A DNA stretch of 64,000 nucleotides from OCS116 sp051531935 (GTDB lineage Bacteria > Pseudomonadota > Alphaproteobacteria > Rhizobiales > OSC116): contig JAOPTR010000007.1 of assembly GCA_051531935.1 (NCBI GenBank), positions 1 through 64,000 on the forward strand. Direction: 5' to 3'. A program made the translations under genes and the position numbers. Positions within the stretch are counted from its first letter, which is position 1, and each line of letters begins with the position of its first letter. Of this stretch, positions 10,024 to 18,674 are shown in pieces. Under the pieces are notes generated by a model. The model was given only the letters and a program-made list of their open reading frames with translations, was not told where the DNA came from and did not search any database.

Positions 10024-10105
10024 ATAATAGTTTCTCTAGATACCAATCAAAAGGGAGGAGATTGGTTTTTGTTAGGAACAAAGAGGGAGGGAAGTTCCTA
10101 TAGAT
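9992..10105 (-). ncRNA. Small RNA with two CUCCUCCC-type hairpin loops and terminator (cuckoo/CcsR or ar14-like)
   Basis: Read on the minus strand there are three consecutive hairpins. Hairpin 1 (10073-10100) has a 7-bp stem TAGGAAC/GTTCCTA around a TTCCCTCCCTCTTT loop. Hairpin 2 (10042-10066) has a 7-bp stem ACCAATC/GATTGGT around TCCTCCCTTTT. Hairpin 3 (9998-10023) has AGACGGT/ACCGTCT arms extended inward past one mismatch, followed by seven T. Two C-rich anti-Shine-Dalgarno loops plus a Rho-independent terminator is the published layout of the alphaproteobacterial cuckoo (CcsR) and ar14 sRNAs, which are thought to act through their C-rich loops on mRNA or proteins. It lies about 100 nt past the IalB gene stop, so it may be processed from that operon or have its own promoter; a TATAAT occurs on the minus strand near 10168-10174 but no good -35 was found. 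The exact 5' end is not known. Confidence 0.7.
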
Positions 10106-10177
10106 CCTAGAGTGACCTGTTGACTTATATATAGAGATTTAATTTTGAGTTTAAAGAGTTGGTACTGATTATAAGCC

Positions 10178-10213
10178 ATGCACTAATTGCATAGCAGCCT
10201 GACTATGGCTGCT
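10178..10213 (-). other. Two tandem hairpins overlapping the IalB stop codon
   Basis: AGCAGCC/GGCTGCT (10193-10199 with 10207-10213) places the TAG stop of the IalB gene in and beside its 7-nt loop. Immediately downstream, ATGCA/TGCAT (10178-10192) forms a second stem. There is no minus-strand T run, so this looks like a 3'-end stabilising or processing structure and not a terminator. The remaining 9839-9991 is leader for the propeller gene, with no confident promoter. Confidence 0.4.
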
Positions 10214-10802
10214 TTTTAAACTGGTTAAATATTTTTGTGAACCCAATTAGCGATATGGTTTGTGAAATGATTTTACCATTTAGCGACTTGGCTTGAAGTG
10301 TAAATTGATTGCCGTTTTTAAAGGCATTTATTATGTTTTTGTTGAGTTTAAATGGCGCTAAGCAGGATGTCTTAACTACGGTATTTGATGTCGCTAAATC
10401 GACATGGCATGAGCGGACTGCCAAGTTAAACTTTTTCATACGATCGGGTGTTAAAATTAAACCTGTGGATAGTAGGATATTTAACGGCGTGGTGATGATG
10501 GCAATTGCCGTGGCAGGTTTTTGCTTTGAAATTTTCAAAAACTCAATGGAGATTTGAAATGGAAGCGCAGAATTGGCCGCGGGTAAATATTCCATTTTAC
10601 ATTTTGGGGCAGTTTGCGCATTCTGAGCGCTGCAAAAAAGCGCCCAATTATTAGCGGTTGAAATATGCTCTTGTCTAGGGGCAGCTTTTGCTTTTGTTTC
10701 AATTCTTATGGGTTTTGCAATTTCGATGAGCAACGGCTGCGCGTTGGCAATGCTAAATATACACATAAGTATGATCGGTATTGTAAATTGGGGATATCTC
10801 AT
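10203..10802 (-). CDS. IalB-family (invasion-associated locus B) periplasmic protein, second copy
   Basis: 199 residues. An N-terminal signal peptide (MRYPQFTIP, core to IANA-QP) is followed by the IalB layout: N-N-W-A-L-F-C near residue 55, a second cysteine (APKCKMEY) shortly after, and a C-terminal pair (RSCHVDL, KTSCLAPF), with alternating beta strands between. IalB-family proteins are small periplasmic or envelope proteins of alphaproteobacteria whose biochemical activity is not established; in Bartonella one is linked to erythrocyte entry. The gene starts 12 bp after the first IalB gene and is the last gene of the TpsA-TpsB operon, so co-export or assembly with the TpsA protein is plausible but inferred. 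It has lysine-rich, AT-rich codon use like its neighbours. Confidence 0.75.
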   Translation of the reverse strand: MRYPQFTIPIILMCIFSIANAQPLLIEIAKPIRIETKAKAAPRQEHISTANNWALFCSAQNAQTAPKCKMEYLPAANSALPFQISIEFLKISKQKPATAIAIITTPLNILLSTGLILTPDRMKKFNLAVRSCHVDLATSNTVVKTSCLAPFKLNKNIINAFKNGNQFTLQAKSLNGKIISQTISLIGFTKIFNQFKKQP

Positions 10803-10814
10803 ATGCGAATAACT

Positions 10815-11357
10815 TTATTTTTGGCTTTGAATGGCACCAAACGCTGCACCAAATCCACTTACAGAAAAAGGAATGTTGATTTTTCGTTGTGCGCCATCGG
10901 TAAAGCTAAATTCAGCTTTTTTGGCGCTGCTTAATGTTGATATTTGCTCACCAGATAATTCGGCATTAGCAAAGCAGCCGCCATTTGAACAGTGAAAATA
11001 ACTGGCTTTAAGCAATGGGTTTTCATTTACACTAAGCGAGATGGGTTGGCGTAAATAAACGCCACTGGGCAATTGAAAAATAATTTTAAAAATGGAAGAT
11101 TTAGGCAATTTACCGATGGCAATTTGTGCCAAAACTTGACTAGCCTCGGATTTGTTTGGTGTTGCAATGCTTATGATTTGTAACATTTCACATATATTTA
11201 CGGCATCGGCGTTTTCTTGTGGCGTCACCAAATTGCACCTCACCGCCCAGTCTGCATATTTAGCGGTTGTGCTGCTTGGTGGCTCTACAGCAAAGCTTGG
11301 CAAGCTGGTTGATAATATGTACAGGCAGATAACGAACAGAGAACTAGGTTTTGTCAT
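10815..11357 (-). CDS. IalB-family (invasion-associated locus B) periplasmic protein, first copy
   Basis: 180 residues. A signal peptide ends at PSFA-VEP, followed by the family core: ADWAVRCNL, then a second cysteine (NICEMLQI), a strand-rich middle (IFKIIFQLPSGVYLRQP) and a second disulfide-type pair (SYFHCSNGGCFANAEL). These are the cysteine and tryptophan positions typical of IalB. It lies 39 bp after the TpsB stop and 12 bp before a second IalB gene, all on one strand, so one transcript is likely. The upstream Shine-Dalgarno is weak (AAGAAAG). The role is unknown; a periplasmic factor for two-partner secretion is a hypothesis from gene order only. Confidence 0.8.
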   Translation of the reverse strand: MTKPSSLFVICLYILSTSLPSFAVEPPSSTTAKYADWAVRCNLVTPQENADAVNICEMLQIISIATPNKSEASQVLAQIAIGKLPKSSIFKIIFQLPSGVYLRQPISLSVNENPLLKASYFHCSNGGCFANAELSGEQISTLSSAKKAEFSFTDGAQRKINIPFSVSGFGAAFGAIQSQK

Positions 11358-11396
11358 TTCGACACTTTCTTAGGGAATATTGCCATTAACACAGCA

Positions 11397-13169
11397 TTAG
11401 TAGCGAATTTTAAAGCCACCGAATAATTGTTTGGTACCTGCTTTTGTTGTGGGGCCATCTTTTAAAGCGTTACTAAATGCCAAAGAAACCGTAAATTTGG
11501 GCCCGATACGGTAGTCTAACCCGACACCCGCACTTAAAAAATGAGCGCTTGTGCTGTTCATTGTATTGTAAGCCATGCCCGTATCAATAAAGCCCCACAA
11601 TGAGAGCCTATCATTTAACCTATGCCCTTCACCACTAGCTGTTACGGGTGGCCAGACGAGTTCGTTTTTAAACGTAAAACCTTTGTCGCCAAGGAATTCA
11701 CCTGATTGATATCCACGCACCCCACTGACACCTCCCAGAGTGAATTTTTCAATGCCAGGTAAGGATTTGTTGCTCCACTGCGCTGACAATTTGCTGCGCC
11801 ATTTAAAGTTTGCGGGCAGAGTGATTGTGTGGTTTATTTTGCCGACAGCGTATATATAGCGAGATGATGCGGTGGGATTGTTTGACATGGCCGCAAAAGC
11901 AGCATTGCTGTTATTTGTGGTTAGGCCACCAGGGCTAGCGACCACTCTCAAATCAAAATCACCTTGGCTTATGTCGCATTCGCGGCAACGGCTGCGTGCA
12001 TGCCCAAAACCAATGGGAGTGTTAAACGAGCCGCGCACACCAGCCATAAATTGCATAATGTCGATGGACTTGCTATTTACAGTTTTGCCGCCAAAATCTG
12101 TGTTACTAATTTGGTGTTTATAATCTATTGCGCCAAATATTTCGGAGCGCACAGTGGCCACTAATGGCAACGGAATTGCGTATTCACCATAGGTTTGCAA
12201 GCTGGTATATTCTTGTGAGAAGGGTGAACCTTTACTATATGATTGGGCAAAGCCTGCTTGTAAATTAATTTTATGGCGTGTGCCATCTGCATATTCTATA
12301 GGTGCAAAATAATTGGCAGCATGTGATAAATAACCATCTTTTTTTTGTAGCCCAAACATGCGTAGGCTTTTATAAACATTAGGGCTTGCAGTATATTGAT
12401 AACTAAATTGATGGTCAATTGAAGGGATGTTTGCTACATCAAAACCCACATAGAAACGGTGCGGGCTTGCGCCATTTGAGCCACTATTTGTATAGCCAGT
12501 CCAGACGCTCCAAGGTTTTTGTTCTTTTGAACGTAATATTAGATTTGTTGTGCCGGTTGTTCCACCAGGTTCAAATGTGGCTTCTAAATTACGATATGGG
12601 TTTAGGTTGAGCCAATTTAAATCTTCAATCAAAACATCGCTATCAATTTCTTGGTTTGGCTGTACATGCACATTATTTAATATGCGGCTGTCGGTTGTCC
12701 AGACATTGCCAATTGTTGACCTGCTGCCAATCACATAAGGGGTATATTCTACCCGTAATTTGCCATTTGATATTTCTTGTGGTGGAATGACAACCGAAAC
12801 GAACGGTCGGTCTATAGATCTGAAATATTCAGTTATGGCTCTGCGAACTTGTGCCATGAGTTTGAAGGATAGTGGTTGCTGTAAATACGGTTTAAGCTTT
12901 GTAGCTAATGCGCCTGTTTGGTTTAACTCATCAGACCCAGTTTTTATGATGCTTATTTCGGTTAAATTAACCCCTAATGAATTGCCATCACCTTGGGAAT
13001 TTAGTGAACCGCTTTTATAGTCATATTTTTGCTCGCCATGGATAAGTGGTGCGTGGGTAATTTTAGCCAGATCGACTGCATTTGATGAGCTGCTCATCAA
13101 TATAATTAAAACCGCAATGAAGGTGAATATTGCGGGATTATTAAATTTAGAGATTATAAATTTGTTCAT
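11397..13169 (-). CDS. TpsB outer-membrane transporter (ShlB/FhaC/HecB family)
   Basis: 590 residues. Signal peptide to residue about 31 (SSSNA-VDL), a POTRA_2-type domain at about 70-155 (LSFKLMAQVRRAITEYF, RPFVSVVIPPQEISNGKLRVEY), then a 16-strand-type beta barrel to the C-terminus, which ends in an aromatic/basic strand (LFGGFKIRY). The barrel contains the conserved VRGY motif near residue 485 (GGVSGVRGYQSG), the hallmark of the Omp85/TpsB loop-6 signature. It exports its partner TpsA across the outer membrane. It starts 14 bp after the TpsA stop. Only one clear POTRA is visible by eye, while TpsB proteins usually have two; a diverged second repeat around 155-210 is likely. Confidence 0.9.
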   Translation of the reverse strand: MNKFIISKFNNPAIFTFIAVLIILMSSSSNAVDLAKITHAPLIHGEQKYDYKSGSLNSQGDGNSLGVNLTEISIIKTGSDELNQTGALATKLKPYLQQPLSFKLMAQVRRAITEYFRSIDRPFVSVVIPPQEISNGKLRVEYTPYVIGSRSTIGNVWTTDSRILNNVHVQPNQEIDSDVLIEDLNWLNLNPYRNLEATFEPGGTTGTTNLILRSKEQKPWSVWTGYTNSGSNGASPHRFYVGFDVANIPSIDHQFSYQYTASPNVYKSLRMFGLQKKDGYLSHAANYFAPIEYADGTRHKINLQAGFAQSYSKGSPFSQEYTSLQTYGEYAIPLPLVATVRSEIFGAIDYKHQISNTDFGGKTVNSKSIDIMQFMAGVRGSFNTPIGFGHARSRCRECDISQGDFDLRVVASPGGLTTNNSNAAFAAMSNNPTASSRYIYAVGKINHTITLPANFKWRSKLSAQWSNKSLPGIEKFTLGGVSGVRGYQSGEFLGDKGFTFKNELVWPPVTASGEGHRLNDRLSLWGFIDTGMAYNTMNSTSAHFLSAGVGLDYRIGPKFTVSLAFSNALKDGPTTKAGTKQLFGGFKIRY

Positions 13170-13183
13170 TTATTGGCTCGGCT

Positions 13184-16100
13184 TCAATTTAGGTTTAGTT
13201 GTGGGCTATTAATGTCTTCACAATCGAAAATACTCTTAATGCATATGACGGGAATAGGTTGAGGCGGCAAATATGGGTCTTTGTCTTGTGCTGATAATCT
13301 GCCGGGATTAATGACCAACTGCCCTTGCGCGATATTTATGGCATAACCAACACTTGAGGCTGCATCGGCATTAATCAAGCCTGTTACATAAGTGCCTGCA
13401 TTTACATGGCCTGATAGATTTGGATCGCTTGAAAGAGCATATGATCGGCTGTCGCCATCGACCATACCTGCCACATCAAAGCCAGTGAGGGTTTGGATTG
13501 CGCCATTATAATCTACAATGGTATCTTGACCCGTAATGGTTAAAACTGGCTGATCGCTGAATATGAATAAATTGCCCAATTGCGAGATAGTTGCAGGTAA
13601 GTTGGCGTCATAGGCGCGATTGTATAGGTTATTGCCTGCCATGCCGCCTTTAAGCGTGTCGTTCCAATTTTTGGAATAAACATAATAGCGGCCACTGGTT
13701 GTAAGAGGTGCTGTTAGCGTTGATTGATTTAAAATGCTGCGCCCTGCCACCAATACAATGTCGCCAGAACCACCATTTGTGATGACCTCTGAAGCGTTTA
13801 AAACGTAATCAAATTTAGAGCGCAAGGTAAGGTTGTTATGGGTATTGTAAGAAATACTGCCAATCAGAGATAAATTTGTATCGGTTGCATTGATAACCAC
13901 TTCGCCACCCTGTAATGCATTTATAATGACATCGGTAGCGAATGTACTATTGCCCTTTGAGGCTAAGTCTGCCGTGCCAGAATGAAGCACTTGTTGGTCA
14001 AAACCACTGGCTTTGATGTGTAAAGAGGCGTCGGAAATTGCACTCGTACTTGTAGTTTGATGGCCAACCCAGGCCACTGAGGAATTATCTACCAGTGAAA
14101 ATTCATTCGATGCTGTGATGTCGATATTACCCTTGCGCGTGCCAGTGGCATTATGAGTGGCATCACCATGACCAATTTGGGCATAGGCATCGCCATGGCT
14201 GCCGCCGCTAATTTCGACCACACCCGAAATAATGGTTATGTTGCCTTCTTGGTCACTATTTGATTCAAAACCACCATGCCCAATTTGGCCATATGTATAT
14301 TTTGCAGCGCCCGCTTCTATGTAAACAGCTTCAGTTGTGATGCCGATATTGCCCTTATATGTGCCTTTAGAACTTGCACCACCATGGCCAATTTGTGAGG
14401 TGCCTGTTTTAGCTGCAGCACTTAAATCACCATATAATTCGGTGCGGCCAAGCAGCTTAATGTCTATGTTGCCTGTCACAGTGTTGCTCGGGCTGGAGCC
14501 ATTAAAAGCCAAACCACCATGCCCCACTTGGGCATAAACGCCTTCATTATCATATGCCGCTAATATTAAATCATCTGCTGATCTTATACTAATGTTGCCC
14601 GACAACTCGCCGCTATAAGCAGCGCCGCCGTGCCCAATTTGGGAATAACTGCCAACTGTAATGCCTGTTTCCAGTTCAACATCATTTACAGCGTATACAT
14701 TAATGTCGCCACTGGCATCTTGGCTTGAGGTTTCAAAGCCAAGCTGTGCAAACGCGAAATTAGCCACCAAACCACCATAAATATATAAATCATTGGTAAA
14801 GACATTGGTTTCACCATCGCTAGAGCCAACTTTAACATCATTAGTAACAGGGCTTAAAGTGATGCGGTTTTGGAAAACAGAGTTAAATAATATATCATCG
14901 CCTAGGCCAATAATGGCATCATTACTGCCAAAAATATTTTGGTTTTGTAAGGTCGCAAGATTGTCAATTTTGAATTGTGCGGCATTAAATGCCGTCGTGC
15001 CATCCCAACCTGCCACAAGGTTTATATTGCCTGTGCCTGCAAATTGAATTGAATCCAGTATGGCAATGTCTAACCCCGCCATAATCGTTAAATCACTATT
15101 GGGGGTGCTTGTGGTTAAGCCTTTGAGGAAATAAATATCACCAAGAGCGCTTGAGGCTTTGAATATGGTTTCGCCAGTTATGTTCACTGCGTCATAATAT
15201 TGCTCATTAATCGTGGACACGCTGCCACCATTTACCTGAGTTACATTTGCAATCGCATCTATATAAGAAAGCGAGGTCGCGCTGCCAACAGGCATAGCAA
15301 AAACCAAAGCGCCAGTTGTATCGACCGATAAACCAAAGCCACCATCTAACGTACCGTTAAATGTAATATCGCCACCACTTGCCGAAGTTAAGGTGGTTTC
15401 TGCCGTTAAAGTCACTGCATGATTATAAGTTTGAGTGCCTGTGTTTGCAATGTTGGCAGTGTTAATAATGATGCCATCAGGTGCTGAAAAAGTTAAATTA
15501 CCACTACTTAATATTTCTTGGTTGATTAAAATTTGATGACCTGCATCAGCAGTGATGCTCACATTTGTATTGATGGCCTCATTGAAAGTAATGTCATTAC
15601 TTGCCAGAATGGTTATATCGGCACCTGCTCCATTTATAACGCTTGCGTCGATAAATAAATCACCCGCAAAACCAGCATTATTGATATTAGTTAAGCTGTC
15701 GGGGCCAGTGTTTAGGATGGTTACATTTGTTGGGTCAAGCAACCAACTACCGACATTGCCATTGGATGCTAAAGTATTGACATGTGCGCTACTGCCCACG
15801 CCTAAATGGGCTTTACCTGAAGTTTCGACCACACCACCATTGCCGCCTTGGCTACCACCACGGGCAAAAATCAGCCCATCAAAAATGGTGGTATCATCGG
15901 ACCATGCGATGACGGTGCCACCATTGCCAACGTCGTTGGTTGCATCGGCAGTTAAGCTAGAACTATTATCAATATATAATGAGAGGACATTTTCGACTTC
16001 ATCTTGGGCTAAATTATGACCGCCTTGATATTCGCCGCCCACACGAATGCGGCCACCATTTGCGCCAGACGCGTCGAGCGTTGCACTGTTGAGCGAAATT

Positions 16101-17107
16101 TTGGTGGCGCCGCCAATGTCAATATTACCACCGTTATCCGTAGTGCTGCTTGCATCTAATAAGCCCGAGATATTTACCAGATTGGCATTGATGAAAATTT
16201 CACCACCCGATGTTTTTGTGCTGCCTTGTTGGGTGCGCTTGGCTTTGACTTGTTTAGAAACTCTAACCTTGCCCGCACCTGCGGTTAATAATATGCGGCC
16301 AGAGCTTTTATGTACGCCCGTTGCGTTTATCGAGCCATTATGATTACCTGCCAACGCGTATATACTGCCGCCATTGGCGCGTAATTCGACGTTTGCAGCC
16401 TCAATCAATCCTTTTTCTTCGATCAAGCTATGTGCATCACCAATTTTTACGACAAATTTGCCATCGTTTGTTGCAAAATCACGCATTAAGATTTCTCGCC
16501 CTGCGGCCAAACCAACAACGCCATCATTTGCAATTAGCACGCCTTCATTAATAATGGTTTGGGCAAAAAATGCCACATCACCACTTAATGATTCAACCCT
16601 TCCGCGGTTAACAATAGATGCATTTGAATTGCCGATAAATATATTGTCGCCGCCATTAATAAAATCGTTATTGCTAATATCTAAAGTCGAGGCAATAAAG
16701 CTGCCACCTGTTTGAACAATGCCTTGCTCGCCAATAATAATGCCATTGTCATTTATTAAATAAACCGAACCACTCGCGCTTAACCTGCCGTTAATGGCAG
16801 AAATAGAATTACCCGTTACGCGGTTGAGCGTTGCTCCAGTGCCATTGTTAAAATGCACAGAATTGCTTGTGCCGATAGAAAATTGATCCCAATTGATAAT
16901 GGAATGGCTTGTGGTTTGGGTGACTAATAATTGATCGTTTGTGGGTTGGCCAATTTGCGCATCGCCAGCCATCACTTGCCCGTTTTCAGGTAAAGAGGAG
17001 TTGTCGGCATAAACCACGATTGTGCTTGAAAAGATAAGCGCTGCAGAACAGATGCAAGCAAACATTGTTTGATGCACCCTGCGATATTGTCCCCAAATAT
17101 TTAGCAT
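13184..17107 (-). CDS. TpsA filamentous-haemagglutinin-type exoprotein
   Basis: 1307 residues. The long charged n-region plus signal peptide (ending VVYA-DNS) resembles extended signals of large exoproteins. The TPS secretion domain spans about 36-160, with its hallmarks: LLVTQTTSHSIINWDQFSIG, VHFNNGTGATLNRVTG and SGSVYLINDNGIIIGEQG. The rest is a glycine- and asparagine-rich parallel beta-helix made of short N-I-x-I/G-D-I strands, including six QIGHGG-type repeats at about 820-1015. The last 110 residues look like an MBG/YDG-type bacterial Ig domain (LTITGQDTIVDYNGA, GTYVTG) followed by a short tail with two cysteines (VICIKSIFDCED). It is secreted by the TpsB gene 14 bp downstream. It is probably an adhesin or biofilm exoprotein; no toxin domain was seen. 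Confidence 0.9.
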   Translation of the reverse strand: MLNIWGQYRRVHQTMFACICSAALIFSSTIVVYADNSSLPENGQVMAGDAQIGQPTNDQLLVTQTTSHSIINWDQFSIGTSNSVHFNNGTGATLNRVTGNSISAINGRLSASGSVYLINDNGIIIGEQGIVQTGGSFIASTLDISNNDFINGGDNIFIGNSNASIVNRGRVESLSGDVAFFAQTIINEGVLIANDGVVGLAAGREILMRDFATNDGKFVVKIGDAHSLIEEKGLIEAANVELRANGGSIYALAGNHNGSINATGVHKSSGRILLTAGAGKVRVSKQVKAKRTQQGSTKTSGGEIFINANLVNISGLLDASSTTDNGGNIDIGGATKISLNSATLDASGANGGRIRVGGEYQGGHNLAQDEVENVLSLYIDNSSSLTADATNDVGNGGTVIAWSDDTTIFDGLIFARGGSQGGNGGVVETSGKAHLGVGSSAHVNTLASNGNVGSWLLDPTNVTILNTGPDSLTNINNAGFAGDLFIDASVINGAGADITILASNDITFNEAINTNVSITADAGHQILINQEILSSGNLTFSAPDGIIINTANIANTGTQTYNHAVTLTAETTLTSASGGDITFNGTLDGGFGLSVDTTGALVFAMPVGSATSLSYIDAIANVTQVNGGSVSTINEQYYDAVNITGETIFKASSALGDIYFLKGLTTSTPNSDLTIMAGLDIAILDSIQFAGTGNINLVAGWDGTTAFNAAQFKIDNLATLQNQNIFGSNDAIIGLGDDILFNSVFQNRITLSPVTNDVKVGSSDGETNVFTNDLYIYGGLVANFAFAQLGFETSSQDASGDINVYAVNDVELETGITVGSYSQIGHGGAAYSGELSGNISIRSADDLILAAYDNEGVYAQVGHGGLAFNGSSPSNTVTGNIDIKLLGRTELYGDLSAAAKTGTSQIGHGGASSKGTYKGNIGITTEAVYIEAGAAKYTYGQIGHGGFESNSDQEGNITIISGVVEISGGSHGDAYAQIGHGDATHNATGTRKGNIDITASNEFSLVDNSSVAWVGHQTTSTSAISDASLHIKASGFDQQVLHSGTADLASKGNSTFATDVIINALQGGEVVINATDTNLSLIGSISYNTHNNLTLRSKFDYVLNASEVITNGGSGDIVLVAGRSILNQSTLTAPLTTSGRYYVYSKNWNDTLKGGMAGNNLYNRAYDANLPATISQLGNLFIFSDQPVLTITGQDTIVDYNGAIQTLTGFDVAGMVDGDSRSYALSSDPNLSGHVNAGTYVTGLINADAASSVGYAINIAQGQLVINPGRLSAQDKDPYLPPQPIPVICIKSIFDCEDINSPQLNLN
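14050..14650 (-). repeat. QIGHGG repeats in the TpsA beta-helix
   Basis: Six copies of a 30-45 residue unit each have an (A/S/G)Q(I/V)GHGG core followed by a G-N-I-x-I strand: SQIGHGGAA, AQVGHGGLA, SQIGHGGAS, GQIGHGGFE, AQIGHGDAT and a degenerate AWVGHQT. Spacing varies, so these are protein-level repeats and not recent DNA duplications. Confidence 0.85.
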
Positions 17108-17373
17108 TTGCCACTTTCCATTATAAATTTTCTGCGCCCATTAGGCGTAGAACGAAATATCTAGATTTAGCTATGAGGTCTATTGTTTTTAAAAACAAAT
17201 AAGAAAATCGTCTCGTTACAATTGGTTACAATTTTGTTGTAATTGTGAATAAAAACGGTAAAAACCACGATTTTATTTGCAATATTGACTGTTTATTTCG
17301 CTTATTTTGATCGAAATTAAGGCTTCAAATTTGAACGAAAGTAAACTTTTCTTCGGCTTATTTTCAAATTCCA

Positions 17374-17402
17374 TTGACATTTAATCAGTGAAAACCTATA
17401 TA
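17374..17402 (+). promoter_or_regulatory. Sigma70-type promoter of the Urt-like operon
   Basis: A perfect TTGACA (17374-17379), 17-nt spacer and TATATA (17397-17402) lie 48 bp before ATG 17450. A start near 17409 leaves a leader of about 41 nt. The rest of the 17108-17449 gap is AT-rich and must also hold the divergent TpsA promoter, which could not be pinned down. Confidence 0.75.
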
Positions 17403-17449
17403 TCCTCATGTTGAGAATATTAACTTTCACCAATGAGAGACATAGAAAC

Positions 17450-18655
17450 ATGAAAAAATATCTTTCCCTTACTGCAATTGCGCTCACAACTTTTTTGACC
17501 ACTGGCTCGGCAGTTGCCGATACAAAAATTGGTTCGATTTTTGACTTAACAGGTGGGCTTAATATTTATGGCATTCAACAGAATAATGCTTTTAAGCTGG
17601 CTGTTGAAGACGTGAATAATAAAGGTGGCGTACTTGGTGAGCCATTAAGTGTGGTGAGTTACGATGCCCAATCTGAATTGAATAAATATATTCAATATGC
17701 CAACACATCGGTATTGCGTGACGGCATTAAGGCCATGTTTGCAGGTTTAACCAGTTCATCTCGTGAAGCCATCAGACCTATTTTTCGTCGTGCTAATTTG
17801 CCATATTTTTATTCTTCATTATATGAAGGCGGCGCCTGCGATAAACAAACTTTTGTAACAGGCTCTTCGGCTTCACAGCAATTATTGCCATTGGTTAAAT
17901 GGGCGATTGAAAAATACGGTCCTAAAATTTACATCATGGCACCAGATTATAATTTTGGAACAATTTCAGCGCATTGGATTCACGAATATGCCAGTGAATT
18001 TGGTGGCGAAGTGGTTGGTGAAGATTTCTTATCGTTGGCTATGACCGATTATGCGCCAACCATTGCTAAAATTCAAAAATCAAAACCTGATTTTATTGTG
18101 GCTTTACCTGTGGGTGCAAACCAAACAGGCTTTTTGGAGCAATTTGCCGCTGCGGGTCTTAAAGACCAAATGGGCATTGTTTCATCAAATTATGGTGCAG
18201 GCAATCAGCAAGTGGTTGTATCTCCAAAAGCGGGCCAAGGCCTAATAGCCAGCCAAGGCTACTTTATGCCCGTTGCAGGCGAAGCTAACGCCAAATTTGT
18301 AAAATTATGGACTGAAAAATATGGTGACGATACGCCCATTGTTGCAGGCGCTGTAGATGTTTGGAACTCGGTGCATATTTGGGCAAAAGCGGTTGAACTT
18401 GCTGGCAGTACCGATGCGGATAAAGTAATTGCAGCCCTAGAAAGCGGCATTAGTTTTGATGCGCCAAACGGCCATGTGACACTTGAAGGAGGTTCACATC
18501 ATTTACGTCAAAATATATACATAGCACAGGGTGACGACAATCATGGTTTTGACATTGTTGAAACCTTCACCGATGTTGAACCAAGTTTTGAGAATAAAAT
18601 GTGTAACTTAATTGACAATCCAAATATAGTTGATCATTTTACACCTGAATCTTAA
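17450..18655 (+). CDS. Periplasmic substrate-binding protein of a Urt/branched-chain-type ABC transporter
   Basis: 401 residues from ATG 17450. The upstream in-frame ATG (17408) sits at the predicted transcription start and lacks a ribosome site, whereas 17450 follows GAGAG and begins the signal peptide (MKKYLSL to SAVA-DTK). The mature protein is a Peripla_BP_5/UrtA-like binding protein: KIGSIFDLTGGLNIYG, EDVNNKGGVLGEPL, VSYDAQSE, and an FAGLTSSSREAIRPI ligand-site region. The following genes supply two permeases and two ATPases in UrtA-B-C-D-E order, and the ATPases have Urt-type signatures, so urea or a short amide is a likely substrate. Amino acids cannot be excluded, because no urease genes are in view. 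Confidence 0.8.
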   Translation: MKKYLSLTAIALTTFLTTGSAVADTKIGSIFDLTGGLNIYGIQQNNAFKLAVEDVNNKGGVLGEPLSVVSYDAQSELNKYIQYANTSVLRDGIKAMFAGLTSSSREAIRPIFRRANLPYFYSSLYEGGACDKQTFVTGSSASQQLLPLVKWAIEKYGPKIYIMAPDYNFGTISAHWIHEYASEFGGEVVGEDFLSLAMTDYAPTIAKIQKSKPDFIVALPVGANQTGFLEQFAAAGLKDQMGIVSSNYGAGNQQVVVSPKAGQGLIASQGYFMPVAGEANAKFVKLWTEKYGDDTPIVAGAVDVWNSVHIWAKAVELAGSTDADKVIAALESGISFDAPNGHVTLEGGSHHLRQNIYIAQGDDNHGFDIVETFTDVEPSFENKMCNLIDNPNIVDHFTPES

Positions 18656-18674
18656 TTATACCTAGGGGATGACA

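Noticed and set aside
10042..10100. Plus-strand reading of the two hairpins with GGGAGG loops as Shine-Dalgarno-bearing leader
   Set aside because: No plus-strand gene follows in the short gap, and the third hairpin has its T run on the minus strand only.
15552..16019. 155-codon plus-strand frame inside TpsA
   Set aside because: Lies antisense to a well-supported TpsA beta-helix; Val/Leu/Pro-rich composition is a reverse-frame artefact.
17408..17449. Upstream start (MLRILTF) for the binding protein
   Set aside because: It coincides with the predicted transcription start, has no ribosome site, and would put polar residues before the signal peptide.
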